Positions 34,611 through 42,848 of a DNA stretch of 64,000 nt are shown here, in pieces. Under the pieces are notes generated by a model. It worked only from the letters and a program-made list of their open reading frames with translations, was not told the origin of the DNA and did no database searches. The stretch covers positions 62,001-126,000 of the forward strand of contig JAHLLK010000003.1 of assembly GCA_020444165.1 (NCBI GenBank), given 5' to 3'. Position numbers and translations under genes: made by a program. Within the stretch, counting starts at the first letter, position 1. Every line of letters begins with the position of its first letter. The DNA is from Deltaproteobacteria bacterium. GTDB taxonomy: Bacteria; Desulfobacterota; Desulfarculia; Desulfarculales; Desulfarculaceae.

Positions 34611-35489
34611 CTAGCAGGGACGGGCGATGACCGCGAACTCGGAGCCCTGGGGGTCGTAGGGGGTCCCGGCCACGTCGGCGAGGATTTCCTCCACGGCCAG
34701 ACCGGCCGCGGCGAACTCCGCTTGCAGGTTTTCCAAACTGAAATACGCCAGCCAGTTGTACACCCGCCGGATATGCTGCGTTTCGATGATGGTGTATTGG
34801 TCCAGCACCACTTTTTCGGCGGGATATTTGAACACGTGGAGAAAGCCGTGATATTTTTCGGGCGACCAAAAGCCGTTCAGCAGATTGACCTGGTAGGTAG
34901 CGGTTTCCTCCCGGGCGGCAAAGGCCGTGAGCGAGTAAACATCCAGCACCACGGCCCCGCCGGGCCGCAGAAGAGCGCGGAACTTGGCCAGCATCCACGC
35001 CCTCTGGGCCGGGCTGAGCGCGCAGAAATCGCACATGATCATGATGATCAGGTCAAAGCGTTCCGTGGTCTGGAAATCGAGGTAGTTGGCCTGGCAATAC
35101 TTGATGGCCAGGCCTTGGGCCGTTGCATTTTCCCGGGCATAGGCCAGGGAGCGGGGGGAAAAATCCAGGCCCGTGACCCGGGCGCCGGCCTGGGCCAAGC
35201 GCGCGGCATACAGCCCCGGGCCGCAGCCGAAATCCGCCACGCTTTGCCCCTCGCCCAGGGAAAACTTCTGGACCAGCCAAGCGGCCGAACGCTCTATGAA
35301 GCGGTGATTGCGCGAGGAGGCGTCGATATTCTCATCCATATGAAAGGCCAGCATGCGGGCCGAGGTGTGCTCGTGGGTCCACAGCTCCGGCGCGGTGTAA
35401 TGCTCAAAGGGAAGGGGCCGGGCGCTGATGGCTTCCAGGAAGGCGAAGAAGTCGGAGTGAGAAGTAACTTGGTCCGGGGGAGGGGGCAT
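34611..35489 (-). CDS. SAM-dependent methyltransferase
   Basis: The 292-residue Rossmann-fold methyltransferase has motif I VADFGCGPGLYAARLAQAGARVTGLD split over two strands, motif II FDLIIMIMCDFCALSP and a post-motif VVLDVYSLTAF. The substrate is not evident. The start is ATG at 35489 with AAGGTG six bases upstream; a GTG at 35498 is an alternative. It is the last typical chromosomal gene before the lower-GC restriction island. Confidence 0.8.
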   Translation of the reverse strand: MPPPPDQVTSHSDFFAFLEAISARPLPFEHYTAPELWTHEHTSARMLAFHMDENIDASSRNHRFIERSAAWLVQKFSLGEGQSVADFGCGPGLYAARLAQAGARVTGLDFSPRSLAYARENATAQGLAIKYCQANYLDFQTTERFDLIIMIMCDFCALSPAQRAWMLAKFRALLRPGGAVVLDVYSLTAFAAREETATYQVNLLNGFWSPEKYHGFLHVFKYPAEKVVLDQYTIIETQHIRRVYNWLAYFSLENLQAEFAAAGLAVEEILADVAGTPYDPQGSEFAVIARPC

Positions 35490-35527
35490 GTCGTCCACCT
35501 TGGGGAGAGATAAAAGCGAGCTTTCTT

Positions 35528-35737
35528 TTAACCCGGCAGGGCGGCCCTGGCCAGGATAATCTCGGCAAATGTCCAGGGAACCAGAAGCACTTCAGTGCAG
35601 ATGCGATTGATGCGCCGCAGTCGCAAGGCTCGCGCCTGATCGGGGAGCACGGCAAACCGCACGATAGCCTCGCTGATCGCGGCGACCCGCTTCAGGATCT
35701 CGGGGGTAATGGTGTAGGGCGGCTGGTAGGCGCTCAT
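35528..35737 (-). pseudogene. Fic-family protein remnant (N-terminal fragment)
   Basis: The 69 residues begin YQPPYTITPEILKRVAAISEAI and reach ARALRLRRINRI, a pattern typical of the N-terminus of Fic-domain proteins (before the inhibitory-helix segment). The expected continuation is lost: the last ~20 residues are unrelated, and the catalytic HPFxxGNGR core is absent. The ATG overlaps the hsdS-like stop by 4 nt, so it was once coupled to the restriction genes, a frequent neighbourhood for fic. Confidence 0.6.
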
Positions 35738-37074
35738 GCGACGGCCTCCCCGGCGGTGAAGAGCGCCGATTCGAAGGCGGTCCAGGCGGATTGGCGGAGG
35801 GTTGCGGCTTCGGTGCGTTTGGTGTTAGCGGTGGCTACCTGGCTATTTAACCCAGACAGAAGTTTTTCTTGCTGCTTGATTGAAACATCAGGGACTGGAA
35901 ATCCCGCCACTTCTTTGCTGTTGATTGATGCCAGATTTGTTGTGTGCTTGGCCTTGCTGCGAAAGTAGCCTTGTCCGTGGCCGCTGTTGATTACAGCCAA
36001 CACGAACTCGGGTAACAAGCTACTGTGATCTACCCGAACACGTAAGACATGGTTCTGATGAACGCAATCTTTGATTTCACCGCGCCAGATCGCCCCTCGC
36101 CCAACCAGATCGGGGCTGTTGCCTTCGCAAAGAAGAACATCCCCCACTTCCAATCGTAGTTTTGGCATTTCTTCGTTAGGCACATTGATGTGCTTGATCT
36201 CCCGGAGATCCAGAACACCACGCTGAACATTGGCAACACGCAAATAGGGACGCGCATTCGTACCTGGCCTATTGGCAGGACACTTCTGAATGCCGTAGCT
36301 TACCTTCCCGAGCTGACCGAGTGGGATCGTAGTTATGTCGGACTCGGTCTCAGCCGGTTGGTTAAGAGAACGAAGTATGCTGTCGTGACTCCACCGCTCC
36401 ACATCCCTGAAACGTGCCACGTACACCGGCCGGTCCGGCAGAGGGGGCGGCGGAGCCACGCCCAGCGCCTTTTCGAACGCCTGCCAGCCCGCCCGCTCGA
36501 TGGCCTCGGCCTCCTGTTCCAGCGATTCGGCGCGGCGCAAGTCAGCAGCGTAACCGGCAATACGGGCGTCTTGTTCGTCCAGTGAGGGAACGGGCACCTC
36601 AAGACTCAGGAAACCATCCGGCGTAACGCGCTTGCGGCCGCTGGTCCCCGATGCCTTACATTGAAGGTCAGCCTTGAAGTGCTCGGCACGCAGAAGGTAG
36701 TTCAGATAGGCCGGACGCAGCTTTTCGGCGTTGGGGATAAAGACCGGATATTCGCTGGTCACCACCGCCTTGGCAATTGTGTCCGGGATCAATCCCACGG
36801 CCCCGTTACGGGCATCGATTTTGGAAAAGACCAGATCGCCTGGATAGGCGGCAAACATCGCTCCCTTGAACGGTTCGGTACGCTCCCGTGGCAGCACTTC
36901 ACCAGAGAATTTGATGGTGATGGGCTGCCAGTCACCCAGCGTGCCTTCGGCATGAACTGTCTCATGCCGCTGGGTGAGCAATTCACTCAGCGGGAAAAGC
37001 GGATAACCGCTGAGTCGCGCTTCCACAGTTCCATTTTCGATCCAGCGTTCAATCTCCCTCCACCGCCGGATCAC
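35734..37074 (-). CDS. Restriction-modification specificity subunit (HsdS-like)
   Basis: The 446-residue DNA-recognition protein has two target-recognition domains (about residues 10-200 and 235-430), each followed by a helical spacer (EQDARIAGYAADLRRAESLEQEAEAIERAGWQAFE; KQQEKLLSGLNSQVATANTKRTEAATLRQSAWTAFE). PLSELL, FSKIDARNGAVG, VPVPSLDEQ and the later DVLLCEGN motif are typical of S subunits. The start is GTG at 37074, which overlaps the methylase stop (GTGA). Codon use is less GC-biased than in flanking genes, which suggests transfer. Confidence 0.85.
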   Translation of the reverse strand: MIRRWREIERWIENGTVEARLSGYPLFPLSELLTQRHETVHAEGTLGDWQPITIKFSGEVLPRERTEPFKGAMFAAYPGDLVFSKIDARNGAVGLIPDTIAKAVVTSEYPVFIPNAEKLRPAYLNYLLRAEHFKADLQCKASGTSGRKRVTPDGFLSLEVPVPSLDEQDARIAGYAADLRRAESLEQEAEAIERAGWQAFEKALGVAPPPPLPDRPVYVARFRDVERWSHDSILRSLNQPAETESDITTIPLGQLGKVSYGIQKCPANRPGTNARPYLRVANVQRGVLDLREIKHINVPNEEMPKLRLEVGDVLLCEGNSPDLVGRGAIWRGEIKDCVHQNHVLRVRVDHSSLLPEFVLAVINSGHGQGYFRSKAKHTTNLASINSKEVAGFPVPDVSIKQQEKLLSGLNSQVATANTKRTEAATLRQSAWTAFESALFTAGEAVA

Positions 37075-39566
37075 GCAGCAGAGGGCACCGGAAAATTTGG
37101 CGTTTCCTCCTGGTTCGCGCCGTTTTCTAGCCAGGTCTCGAACTCGCGGAAAGCATTGAGCAGTTCGGGCAGCTCGTTGGGCACTCCCTCGCCTGTCTCG
37201 CCGGTGGAGGTGATTCCAACGGTCTTGGGCGCAGCGACAAAGACGGGGTAGTCGAACAATTCGCGAACCCGCGCCCACAGAGCGGCGGTGTGGGCCTCGT
37301 CGATAGCGCGGTACTTGGCCTTGAGTTCGGAGAAGAGCACGGCGATGTGCTTATCCGTCCCTTTCTGGGCGGTGCTGACCTTGCGTTTGAGTTCTGTTGC
37401 CGCCTTTTTGTGTTCCTTGGCCACTTCCCCTTGCCAAACGGGGCGGCCCTGCAGGGTCGGTTTGCAGGCGCGGGGGTAGGCGGGCAGCTCGCCTTCGGTC
37501 CAGGCGGGCAGTGCGCGGCTAAGGCCCAGGGCGGCCAGTTCGTTCAACAACTTTTCGGCGGTGGCATCCTCGCCAGTGACGATACGCGGTGCGTAGTCGG
37601 TGTGGGCATCATTGCGCTGAGCGTCGAATGCAACATCCAACTCGGCATGGGCCTGCGTCCAGGCGGCCTCCCAGGCTTCGATCTCCTCAATGGTGAACTT
37701 GTGCATGAACACCAGCGAGGCCTTGACCGTGGCGTTGCTGGAGCGGAAGGTCTCTTCCGGCAGGCTGACCATCGCGAGCAGCTTGGCCTTGCCCTCGGCC
37801 CAGCGGCGCAGCCAGGCCAGTGAAGGGTTGTTGAGGTTGCCATCGGGCAGGACGATGCCCATGCGGCCGCCGGGCTTGAGCAGGTTAAGGCAGCGCTCGA
37901 CGAAAATTAGCTCGGTGGGGCGGTTGTTTTTGTCCTTGCCGATCTCGAACAGATTGAGGATCGGTAGCCCCTTCTTGCCGCGGCGGTCGGTTTCGTTGGC
38001 GGCCTGCAACAGTCGTTCGTGACTCCGCCGCCAGGGCTCACCATAGCGCTGCTCGCAACGGTCCAAATAGGACTGATCGGTTGGGACGCGGGTTTCGTCG
38101 CTGCCGCCTACTTTCTGATCACTGCCGACATTGGAGCCGAATGGCGGATTGGTTAGCACCAGGTCGAAGCGACCGTTGAAGATGCCGTTGATGTCGAGCA
38201 GACCGTCGTGATAGTGGATGCCGCCATGGCCATCGCCATGCATGATCATGTTCATCTTGGCGGTGCGGGCGGCTCGCGGTTCGGCGTCAGTGCCGTAGAT
38301 GCACTGCCAGGCCAAACGGCCGGCGCGGGTGTCGATGGGCTTGTTGTCGGCGCCGCTGGGGAGTAGTTCGCGATTTAGCCGGGAGAACGCTTCTTCAATC
38401 TGGCGTTCCTCATCCTCTTCCGGCAACCCCAGTGCCTCGATGCGAGCGCGTTCCTCGTCCTTCTGGCGCTGAATGTCGGCCACGATTTGGGCGCGGACAT
38501 GCTCGAAGGCGCGGATCAAAAATCCGCCGGAGCCGGAGGCGGGATCGCAGATCAATTGTTGTTCCTGCGGATTGAGCAGATCGACCATGAATTCCACCAC
38601 CGGGCGCGGGGTGAAAAACTGTCCCAACTCGCCCCGGAAGGTGGTGCCGAGAAATTTCTCGAAGGCCAGACCCTTGATATCGTCGCCGGTTTTGGAGAGA
38701 TCGAAGCGTTCAAGCTGTTTGACGATACGGCGGAAGGTCGCTTCCGAGATATCGAGCTTATCGGTAGCAGTGAAAAGGTCGTCGGCCTTGTAGTAGTCCT
38801 TGGTCAGCTCGAAAAGCCCATCATGCACCTGCGGGTCGTTGGGCATGCGGGAGGCAGCTCGCCGGTCGAGGTATTCCGTGGTGAAGGTGCCGTGTAATCC
38901 GGAGCGCTCGACATACATTTTTATGAAAAGGATTTTCGAGATGGTGTCGAAGGCGCGGCCCGGGTCCATCTTGTGCACGTCACGCAAGATGCTATGGCAG
39001 ACAAAGAGCAGGTCCTGAAATTCCCTGCGATTGAAGGCGCGCAGCGATTCGCGGATCTCCTTCAAGCGTTTGGCGTCGCCCCAGTCGGTGGCCTTGGGAA
39101 TCTCATTAATGGCGATGAACTCGCCGGGCAACCCTGGCACCAGTTTGAAAATGGCGGTGTGGCGGATGTTGGTGGCGATAAAGAATTCACAACCGGTGGC
39201 GCGGGCGTAAGACTCGCCTTGGTAGTAGTCGCGCTCCTGAATCTCGATTGTGTCGATTTTGCACTCGACTACTAGCGCCGGGCTTCTGTTCCCGGTCTTG
39301 TCATCCAATGATTGCCAGACCACGATATCGGCCCGGGGGCTCTTATGCCCATGCTGTGTGCGGCGCTCCTGATCCATCTGCTCCAGGGAATAACCATAAT
39401 GCTCCACCAAGGCACGGATGAATTTCTGGCGGACGATCTCTTCGGGCTTGTTGGTGACGTCTCGCCACTCTTTACGTAACGGAATCCACCGCCAGTTTCC
39501 CTCCTGGTGCAGTTCATCGGCTGCAGGCGGAAAAGGCCGGCTCGGTTGGTGTTGAAGTTTTTTCAT
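37071..39566 (-). CDS. Fused nuclease / N6-adenine DNA methyltransferase
   Basis: The 831-residue protein begins with an HsdR_N-like PD-(D/E)XK nuclease domain (Asp80, then Glu101-Cys-Lys103 in ALVVECKID), followed by a type I-like N6-adenine methylase: helical HsdM region (FDTISKILFIKMY), motif I DPASGSGGF (341-349), motif IV NPPF (473-476) and a C-terminal helical part. With a separate two-TRD specificity subunit and no HsdR helicase, it looks like a BcgI/type IIB-style or related fused R-M enzyme. Start at 39566 (MKKLQ), chosen over an unlikely longer frame that would overlap the HTH gene. Ribosome site weak. Confidence 0.8.
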   Translation of the reverse strand: MKKLQHQPSRPFPPAADELHQEGNWRWIPLRKEWRDVTNKPEEIVRQKFIRALVEHYGYSLEQMDQERRTQHGHKSPRADIVVWQSLDDKTGNRSPALVVECKIDTIEIQERDYYQGESYARATGCEFFIATNIRHTAIFKLVPGLPGEFIAINEIPKATDWGDAKRLKEIRESLRAFNRREFQDLLFVCHSILRDVHKMDPGRAFDTISKILFIKMYVERSGLHGTFTTEYLDRRAASRMPNDPQVHDGLFELTKDYYKADDLFTATDKLDISEATFRRIVKQLERFDLSKTGDDIKGLAFEKFLGTTFRGELGQFFTPRPVVEFMVDLLNPQEQQLICDPASGSGGFLIRAFEHVRAQIVADIQRQKDEERARIEALGLPEEDEERQIEEAFSRLNRELLPSGADNKPIDTRAGRLAWQCIYGTDAEPRAARTAKMNMIMHGDGHGGIHYHDGLLDINGIFNGRFDLVLTNPPFGSNVGSDQKVGGSDETRVPTDQSYLDRCEQRYGEPWRRSHERLLQAANETDRRGKKGLPILNLFEIGKDKNNRPTELIFVERCLNLLKPGGRMGIVLPDGNLNNPSLAWLRRWAEGKAKLLAMVSLPEETFRSSNATVKASLVFMHKFTIEEIEAWEAAWTQAHAELDVAFDAQRNDAHTDYAPRIVTGEDATAEKLLNELAALGLSRALPAWTEGELPAYPRACKPTLQGRPVWQGEVAKEHKKAATELKRKVSTAQKGTDKHIAVLFSELKAKYRAIDEAHTAALWARVRELFDYPVFVAAPKTVGITSTGETGEGVPNELPELLNAFREFETWLENGANQEETPNFPVPSAA

Positions 39567-39574
39567 CTTAGCTA

Positions 39575-39781
39575 TTATCGTTCTACCCCCTTCCCGGTTG
39601 CGTGCGCCATCATCCACTGATCGATCTCCTCCCGGTCGAAACGCCACTGGTTGCCGCTCTTGGGGGCAGGGATTTCGCCACGCTGGGCCATGCCGTAGAG
39701 CTTGGTCCGGCTCATCTTGATGTAGTCCGCCAGTTCATCAATGGGCAGCCATTTGTCGAATAAATTGATGACCCCGCCGTT
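39575..39781 (-). pseudogene. Excisionase/MerR-like HTH gene without a normal start codon
   Basis: The open frame encodes WLPIDELADYIKMSRTKL then MAQRGEIPAPKSGNQWRFDREEIDQWM, a full HTH_17-type DNA-binding domain as found in small regulators beside R-M genes. The frame opens after a TAA at 39782-39784 and has no ATG, GTG or TTG before the domain; the first ATG (39715) is inside it. Either the 5' end was truncated or frameshifted, or an unusual start is used. The stop lies eight bases before the methylase ATG. Confidence 0.6.
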
Positions 39782-40309
39782 TTAAGGAGATTCGTAATGA
39801 AAAATTGATACAAAAAGATAACCCTGGCCACCAATAAAGACCAGAAGATATCAGGAAACCCTACTGCTTGCAGGATTATTCCGACATTTCGCGCTGTCAT
39901 CCGGTAAGTAAGCCCCAAGAAAATCATCGTGAAAAAATTCAACTGACGCCGTAACTTTCTCCGTCTCTCCGGTAAGTAAGGCATAACCCAAAACGAGGCG
40001 CGGCCGACCATGGACATCAACGACCTGTTTGGCGTAATATTAAAAAATCAAACGGTTTGCCGAAGAAATCGCCCAACAGCGGTTGCAGGAAAAACGCAAC
40101 AAACAGGACGGGGTCCGGAGAATGGGGTAAGAATGCGGAGAATGATGAGGCGAAAGAGAAGTAGAGTGTGATGAATTTCCCGAAGCGGGAGTTATCGAGC
40201 CGGCAACCCTGATACTGCAAAAGCGACATAACTCGCTGACATTTCGCAGAAAAAATAAACCCCGCCACACAACCGGATGCGGTTGGTGGACGGACTTGTC
40301 TTATGTAAA
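39782..40309. other. Low-GC junction between the R-M island and tmRNA
   Basis: About 530 bp of visibly AT-richer DNA with stops in all frames and no confident gene. A 13-bp direct repeat (TCCGGTAAGTAAG) occurs near 39900 and 39976. From ATG 40011 a short frame starts MDINDLFG and then appears frameshifted into IKRFAEEIAQQRLQEKRNKQ, so it may be a decayed gene. A hairpin near 40264-40290 with T-rich sequence beyond could end tmRNA transcription. Confidence 0.5.
40250..40290 (-). terminator. Probable tmRNA terminator
   Basis: The stem ACAACCG/CGGTTGG with extra CCAC/GTGG pairing (40264-40290) lies about 20 nt past the tmRNA CCA end. A TTTATTTTTT tract follows on the minus strand, about 8 nt away. 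Imperfect spacing lowers confidence. Confidence 0.5.
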
Positions 40310-40669
40310 TGGTGGAGGCGGCGGGAATCGAACCCGCGTCCGGAAGCTTTCGGCCTCAGCTTCTACATGCTTATCCTGTGTACTTATATCGCCCTAGACG
40401 ACCCCACAGGCAGGGTTGCTTTCGGGCTATCCCCTCGAAAGTTTTTGGACGGTTCCCCAAGGGGCCCGGGAGCGTCCTCATCCCACTAGTCGTCGCCCGA
40501 CACCAACCCCGCGGGAGAGGACTGGGCGGACGGTAGCCGTTACTAGGCGGCTACGGCGTAGGCGTAATCGTCTGCGTCTGTGTTTATTTCCAACCGGATA
40601 ACGGGCCGGCAGGACCCCCGGCATGCCACATGAAGCCTCAACTGCCCCCGTCGAAACCATGTCGCCCCC
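40310..40669 (-). ncRNA. ssrA: Transfer-messenger RNA (tmRNA)
   Basis: The 360-nt gene has the 5' end GGGGGCGACATGGTTTCGAC and the 3' end with the T-arm GGTTCGATTCCC and encoded CCA. The 5' GGGGGCG pairs with CGCCTCC before ACCA as the acceptor stem. The tag frame on the minus strand (40584-40543) reads NTDADDYAYAVAA followed by TAG TAA. It rescues stalled ribosomes and tags products for proteolysis. A clear sigma-70 promoter lies upstream, and an R-M island abuts its 3' end. Confidence 0.97.
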
Positions 40670-40694
40670 ACGAGTGCGCGAAGCTTGCACGGTA

Positions 40695-40723
40695 AATATA
40701 TACATGAACCGCGCCCTCGGCAA
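40695..40723 (-). promoter_or_regulatory. Promoter of tmRNA
   Basis: On the minus strand TTGCCG (40723-40718) and TATATT (40700-40695) are separated by 17 bp. The -10 lies 25 nt upstream of the mature tmRNA 5' end, leaving a short leader for RNase P removal. Confidence 0.65.
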
Positions 40724-41006
40724 GGCCGGGATTGGATTATCACCCAAGGAAAGATGTTGACATCCCATGAGATATTTTGCATATTTCCTGGGGTGGCCCT
40801 CTGTTGCCCGCCTTAGCCGCAATTGGGGCGGAGAGCAATTTCGAGGGCCAAAGGGGTGGGGCGCCGTGGGGAGACGGTTCCCGGCTCATGCGGAAGACGC
40901 GTTGGGGGACGAGAGACGGTCTCGCGGTTACGCTCCGGGCTCCTGTCAGCTCACGTTGACATGCTTCCAATCTCGCCGAATCTAAACTCAAAGAAGGAGT
41001 GAGGGC
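40724..41006. other. Divergent intergenic region tmRNA / ihfA
   Basis: Apart from the tmRNA promoter, no feature was recognised; the ihfA ribosome site AAGGAGTGAGG is at the right end. Confidence 0.4.
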
Positions 41007-41330
41007 GTGGCCCTGACCAAAGAAAACATCATCAACGCTGTCTATGAAACCACGCAGCTTTCCAAGAGCCGTTCCCGGGATGTGGTGGAAACCGCTTTGG
41101 AAATCATCAAGAACACCCTCGACTCCGGCGAGGATCTCCTGGTAAGCGGCTTTGGCAAGTTCATGGTGAAACAGAAACGGGCTCGCCGGGGCCGCAACCC
41201 GCAAACCCGCGAGGACATGCGCCTCCGGGCCCGCAAAGTGGTGGTTTTCAAAACCAGTGGTGTGTTGAGAAAGAATCTGAACAACGGCATCGACGTTGGC
41301 CCGGAAACCGACGACGAAGACGATTTCTAG
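41007..41330 (+). CDS. ihfA: Integration host factor alpha-type DNA-binding protein
   Basis: The 107-residue HU/IHF protein starts MALTKENIINAVYETT and contains the dimerisation helices, the SGFGKFMVKQKRARRGRNPQT beta-arm region with the intercalating Pro, and RARKVVVFKTSGVLRKNLN. An acidic tail (ETDDEDDF) extends it slightly. It bends DNA and assists recombination and sigma-54 enhancer loops, relevant to the enhancer-controlled operon at 31 kb. GTG start with AAGGAG upstream. Placement as alpha rather than beta rests on sequence feel. Confidence 0.88.
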   Translation: MALTKENIINAVYETTQLSKSRSRDVVETALEIIKNTLDSGEDLLVSGFGKFMVKQKRARRGRNPQTREDMRLRARKVVVFKTSGVLRKNLNNGIDVGPETDDEDDF

Positions 41331-41427
41331 ATTCTTTTAATCGCCTGCTCCGCTCAGTCCCCTGGGGGAGATTACCCTCCCCAAAAGGGGTTTTGCGCGG
41401 CTTAAAGCGGCTGCCCCGCGAGTTCCA

Positions 41428-41470
41428 GGCCAGGTCCACCGCCTTTGGCGGGCCTGGCCTTTGGTTTTTG
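41428..41470. terminator. Terminator between ihfA and the convergent rlpA-type gene
   Basis: GGCCAGG (41428-41434) pairs with CCTGGCC (41453-41459) with an inner CCGCC/GGCGG stem, followed by TTTGGTTTTT on the plus strand. Confidence 0.65.
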
Positions 41471-41520
41471 CGAGGCGACCGTGGGGGCGTTTTCACCCCA
41501 GCTTCGCGTGCTCCGGCCCT

Positions 41521-42384
41521 TTACCAGGCCACGGCAAAGGCATCCCCAAAGCCTTGGTTACGGAGCTGGGTTTGCAGCTTCTCCGCTTCCGAGAGGGTCT
41601 GCACCTTGCCCACCCGCACCCGGTGGAGGAGCATATCCCCCCGGTCCATGGCCACCACGACAACCTCGGGATAGACGGTCCGGAGCTTGGCCGCCAGGCG
41701 CCAGGCGTTGCTCTCGTTGGCAAAGGCTCCCACCTGCACGGTGAACACGCCCACCCGGTATGAGGCCGGGGCGTGGTACTCGGCGGGACGCCCGGCCACC
41801 CCGGTGCCCGGGGTGCGGAAGCCCAGGGCGGTAAGCTTCACATGGGCCGTGCCATGGGCCAGGACTCCCAGCTCCCGGGCGGCAGCCTTGGAGAGGTCCA
41901 CGATGCGGTCCTTGACAAAGGGCCCCCGGTCGTTGATGCGCACCACGATCTTGCGGCCGTTGTCCAGGTTATTGATCTCCACGTAGGTCTCAAAGGGCAG
42001 GATCTTGTGGGCCGCGGTCATGGCCTCCATATTATAAATTTCGCCGTTGGAGGTTTTTTTGCCGTGGAAGTTGGGCCCATACCAGGAAGCCACACCTTCC
42101 TGCTCATAGCCCTCCACGTCGGTGATGGGATAGTAGGTCTGACCGAACACGGTGTAGGGTTTGGTGCCGGCGGGCTTTTTGGCCGGGGGACGGCCCTGGG
42201 GTGTGCTCACCTGGCCCTTGCCGCAGCCGGCCAAGGCCAGGGCCAACGCCAAGAGCAGGCCCAACAAAAGCAGGCCGGGACCTGGCCCGCGCCCCAAGCA
42301 GCGGCGAGAGAGGGAGGAGTCACAGTCAATATGCACGGTGGAGCGCTGGTCCCCACCCAAGGAAGCCTTTGACGACCAAGCCAT
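41521..42384 (-). CDS. rlpA: RlpA-family septal lipoprotein with SPOR domain
   Basis: The 287-residue lipoprotein has an N-terminal hydrophobic stretch and lipobox LALAGC (about residues 49-54), a double-psi beta-barrel RlpA domain (GVASWYGPNFHGKKTSNGEIYNM split around residue 100; VRINDRGPFVKDRIVDLSKAAA with the catalytic-type Asp) and a C-terminal SPOR domain (FTVQVGAFANESNAWRLAAKL). SPOR binds denuded septal peptidoglycan, and RlpA proteins can be lytic transglycosylases. The true start may be downstream of the first ATG. Convergent with ihfA. Confidence 0.9.
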   Translation of the reverse strand: MAWSSKASLGGDQRSTVHIDCDSSLSRRCLGRGPGPGLLLLGLLLALALALAGCGKGQVSTPQGRPPAKKPAGTKPYTVFGQTYYPITDVEGYEQEGVASWYGPNFHGKKTSNGEIYNMEAMTAAHKILPFETYVEINNLDNGRKIVVRINDRGPFVKDRIVDLSKAAARELGVLAHGTAHVKLTALGFRTPGTGVAGRPAEYHAPASYRVGVFTVQVGAFANESNAWRLAAKLRTVYPEVVVVAMDRGDMLLHRVRVGKVQTLSEAEKLQTQLRNQGFGDAFAVAW

Positions 42385-42848
42385 GCCACGTATCTCCGGG
42401 GCTGCCCCCGGCTGGCGCCGGGGCGTCTGCGCCTACGGCCTGCTGGGCCGTCTGGGCAGGCTTAGCACAATTACCCCCAGAGGGGCAAGGGTGAGGCGGT
42501 ACTAGACTGGTGCGGGGGCCGCGAGGGCTCGCTACGGGAGCGTGCAAGCCTGGGGCGGAGGAGAGCCTCGCCCGACCCGCTACGCCAGCCGTGGCGACAC
42601 GGCCTCGCTACGGGAGCGTGCAAGCCTGGTGCGGAGGAGAGCCTCGCCCGACACGACTTGCCAGCCGCGGCGACGCGGCCGCGGCCGCGGCCACGCGGGA
42701 ATGATTGGCGTTCGGCCTGGGCCTGGGTTAAAATGGGCCTTCCCCGGCCGCTGGTCGTCCCTTCGCGGGGCGGGCGGAGTTGGGGGGCTCAGCCGCCTAT
42801 CCGCCCCAGGCGCGTGCCCTTGCCCCCGGCACGCCAGGAGAAAAAGGG
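42385..42848. other. Intergenic region with a tandem duplication
   Basis: About 460 bp between divergent genes. It holds a 76-bp direct duplication (own entry), then a (GCGGCC)-rich run at about 42674-42695. No gene is convincing; the ribosome site AGGAG for mscS is at the right end. Confidence 0.5.
42528..42679. repeat. 76-bp tandem duplication
   Basis: The unit starting CTCGCTACGGGAGCGTGCAA (42528) recurs at 42604 with a period of 76 bp and a few substitutions, mainly in the second half. Each unit contains internal small inverted repeats (CTCGC...GCGAG type). Non-coding. Confidence 0.8.

Noticed and set aside
39712..40020. 102-codon hydrophobic frame on the minus strand beside tmRNA
   Set aside because: It overlaps the HTH frame, has no ribosome site and lies in AT-richer decayed DNA; not enough support for a membrane protein.
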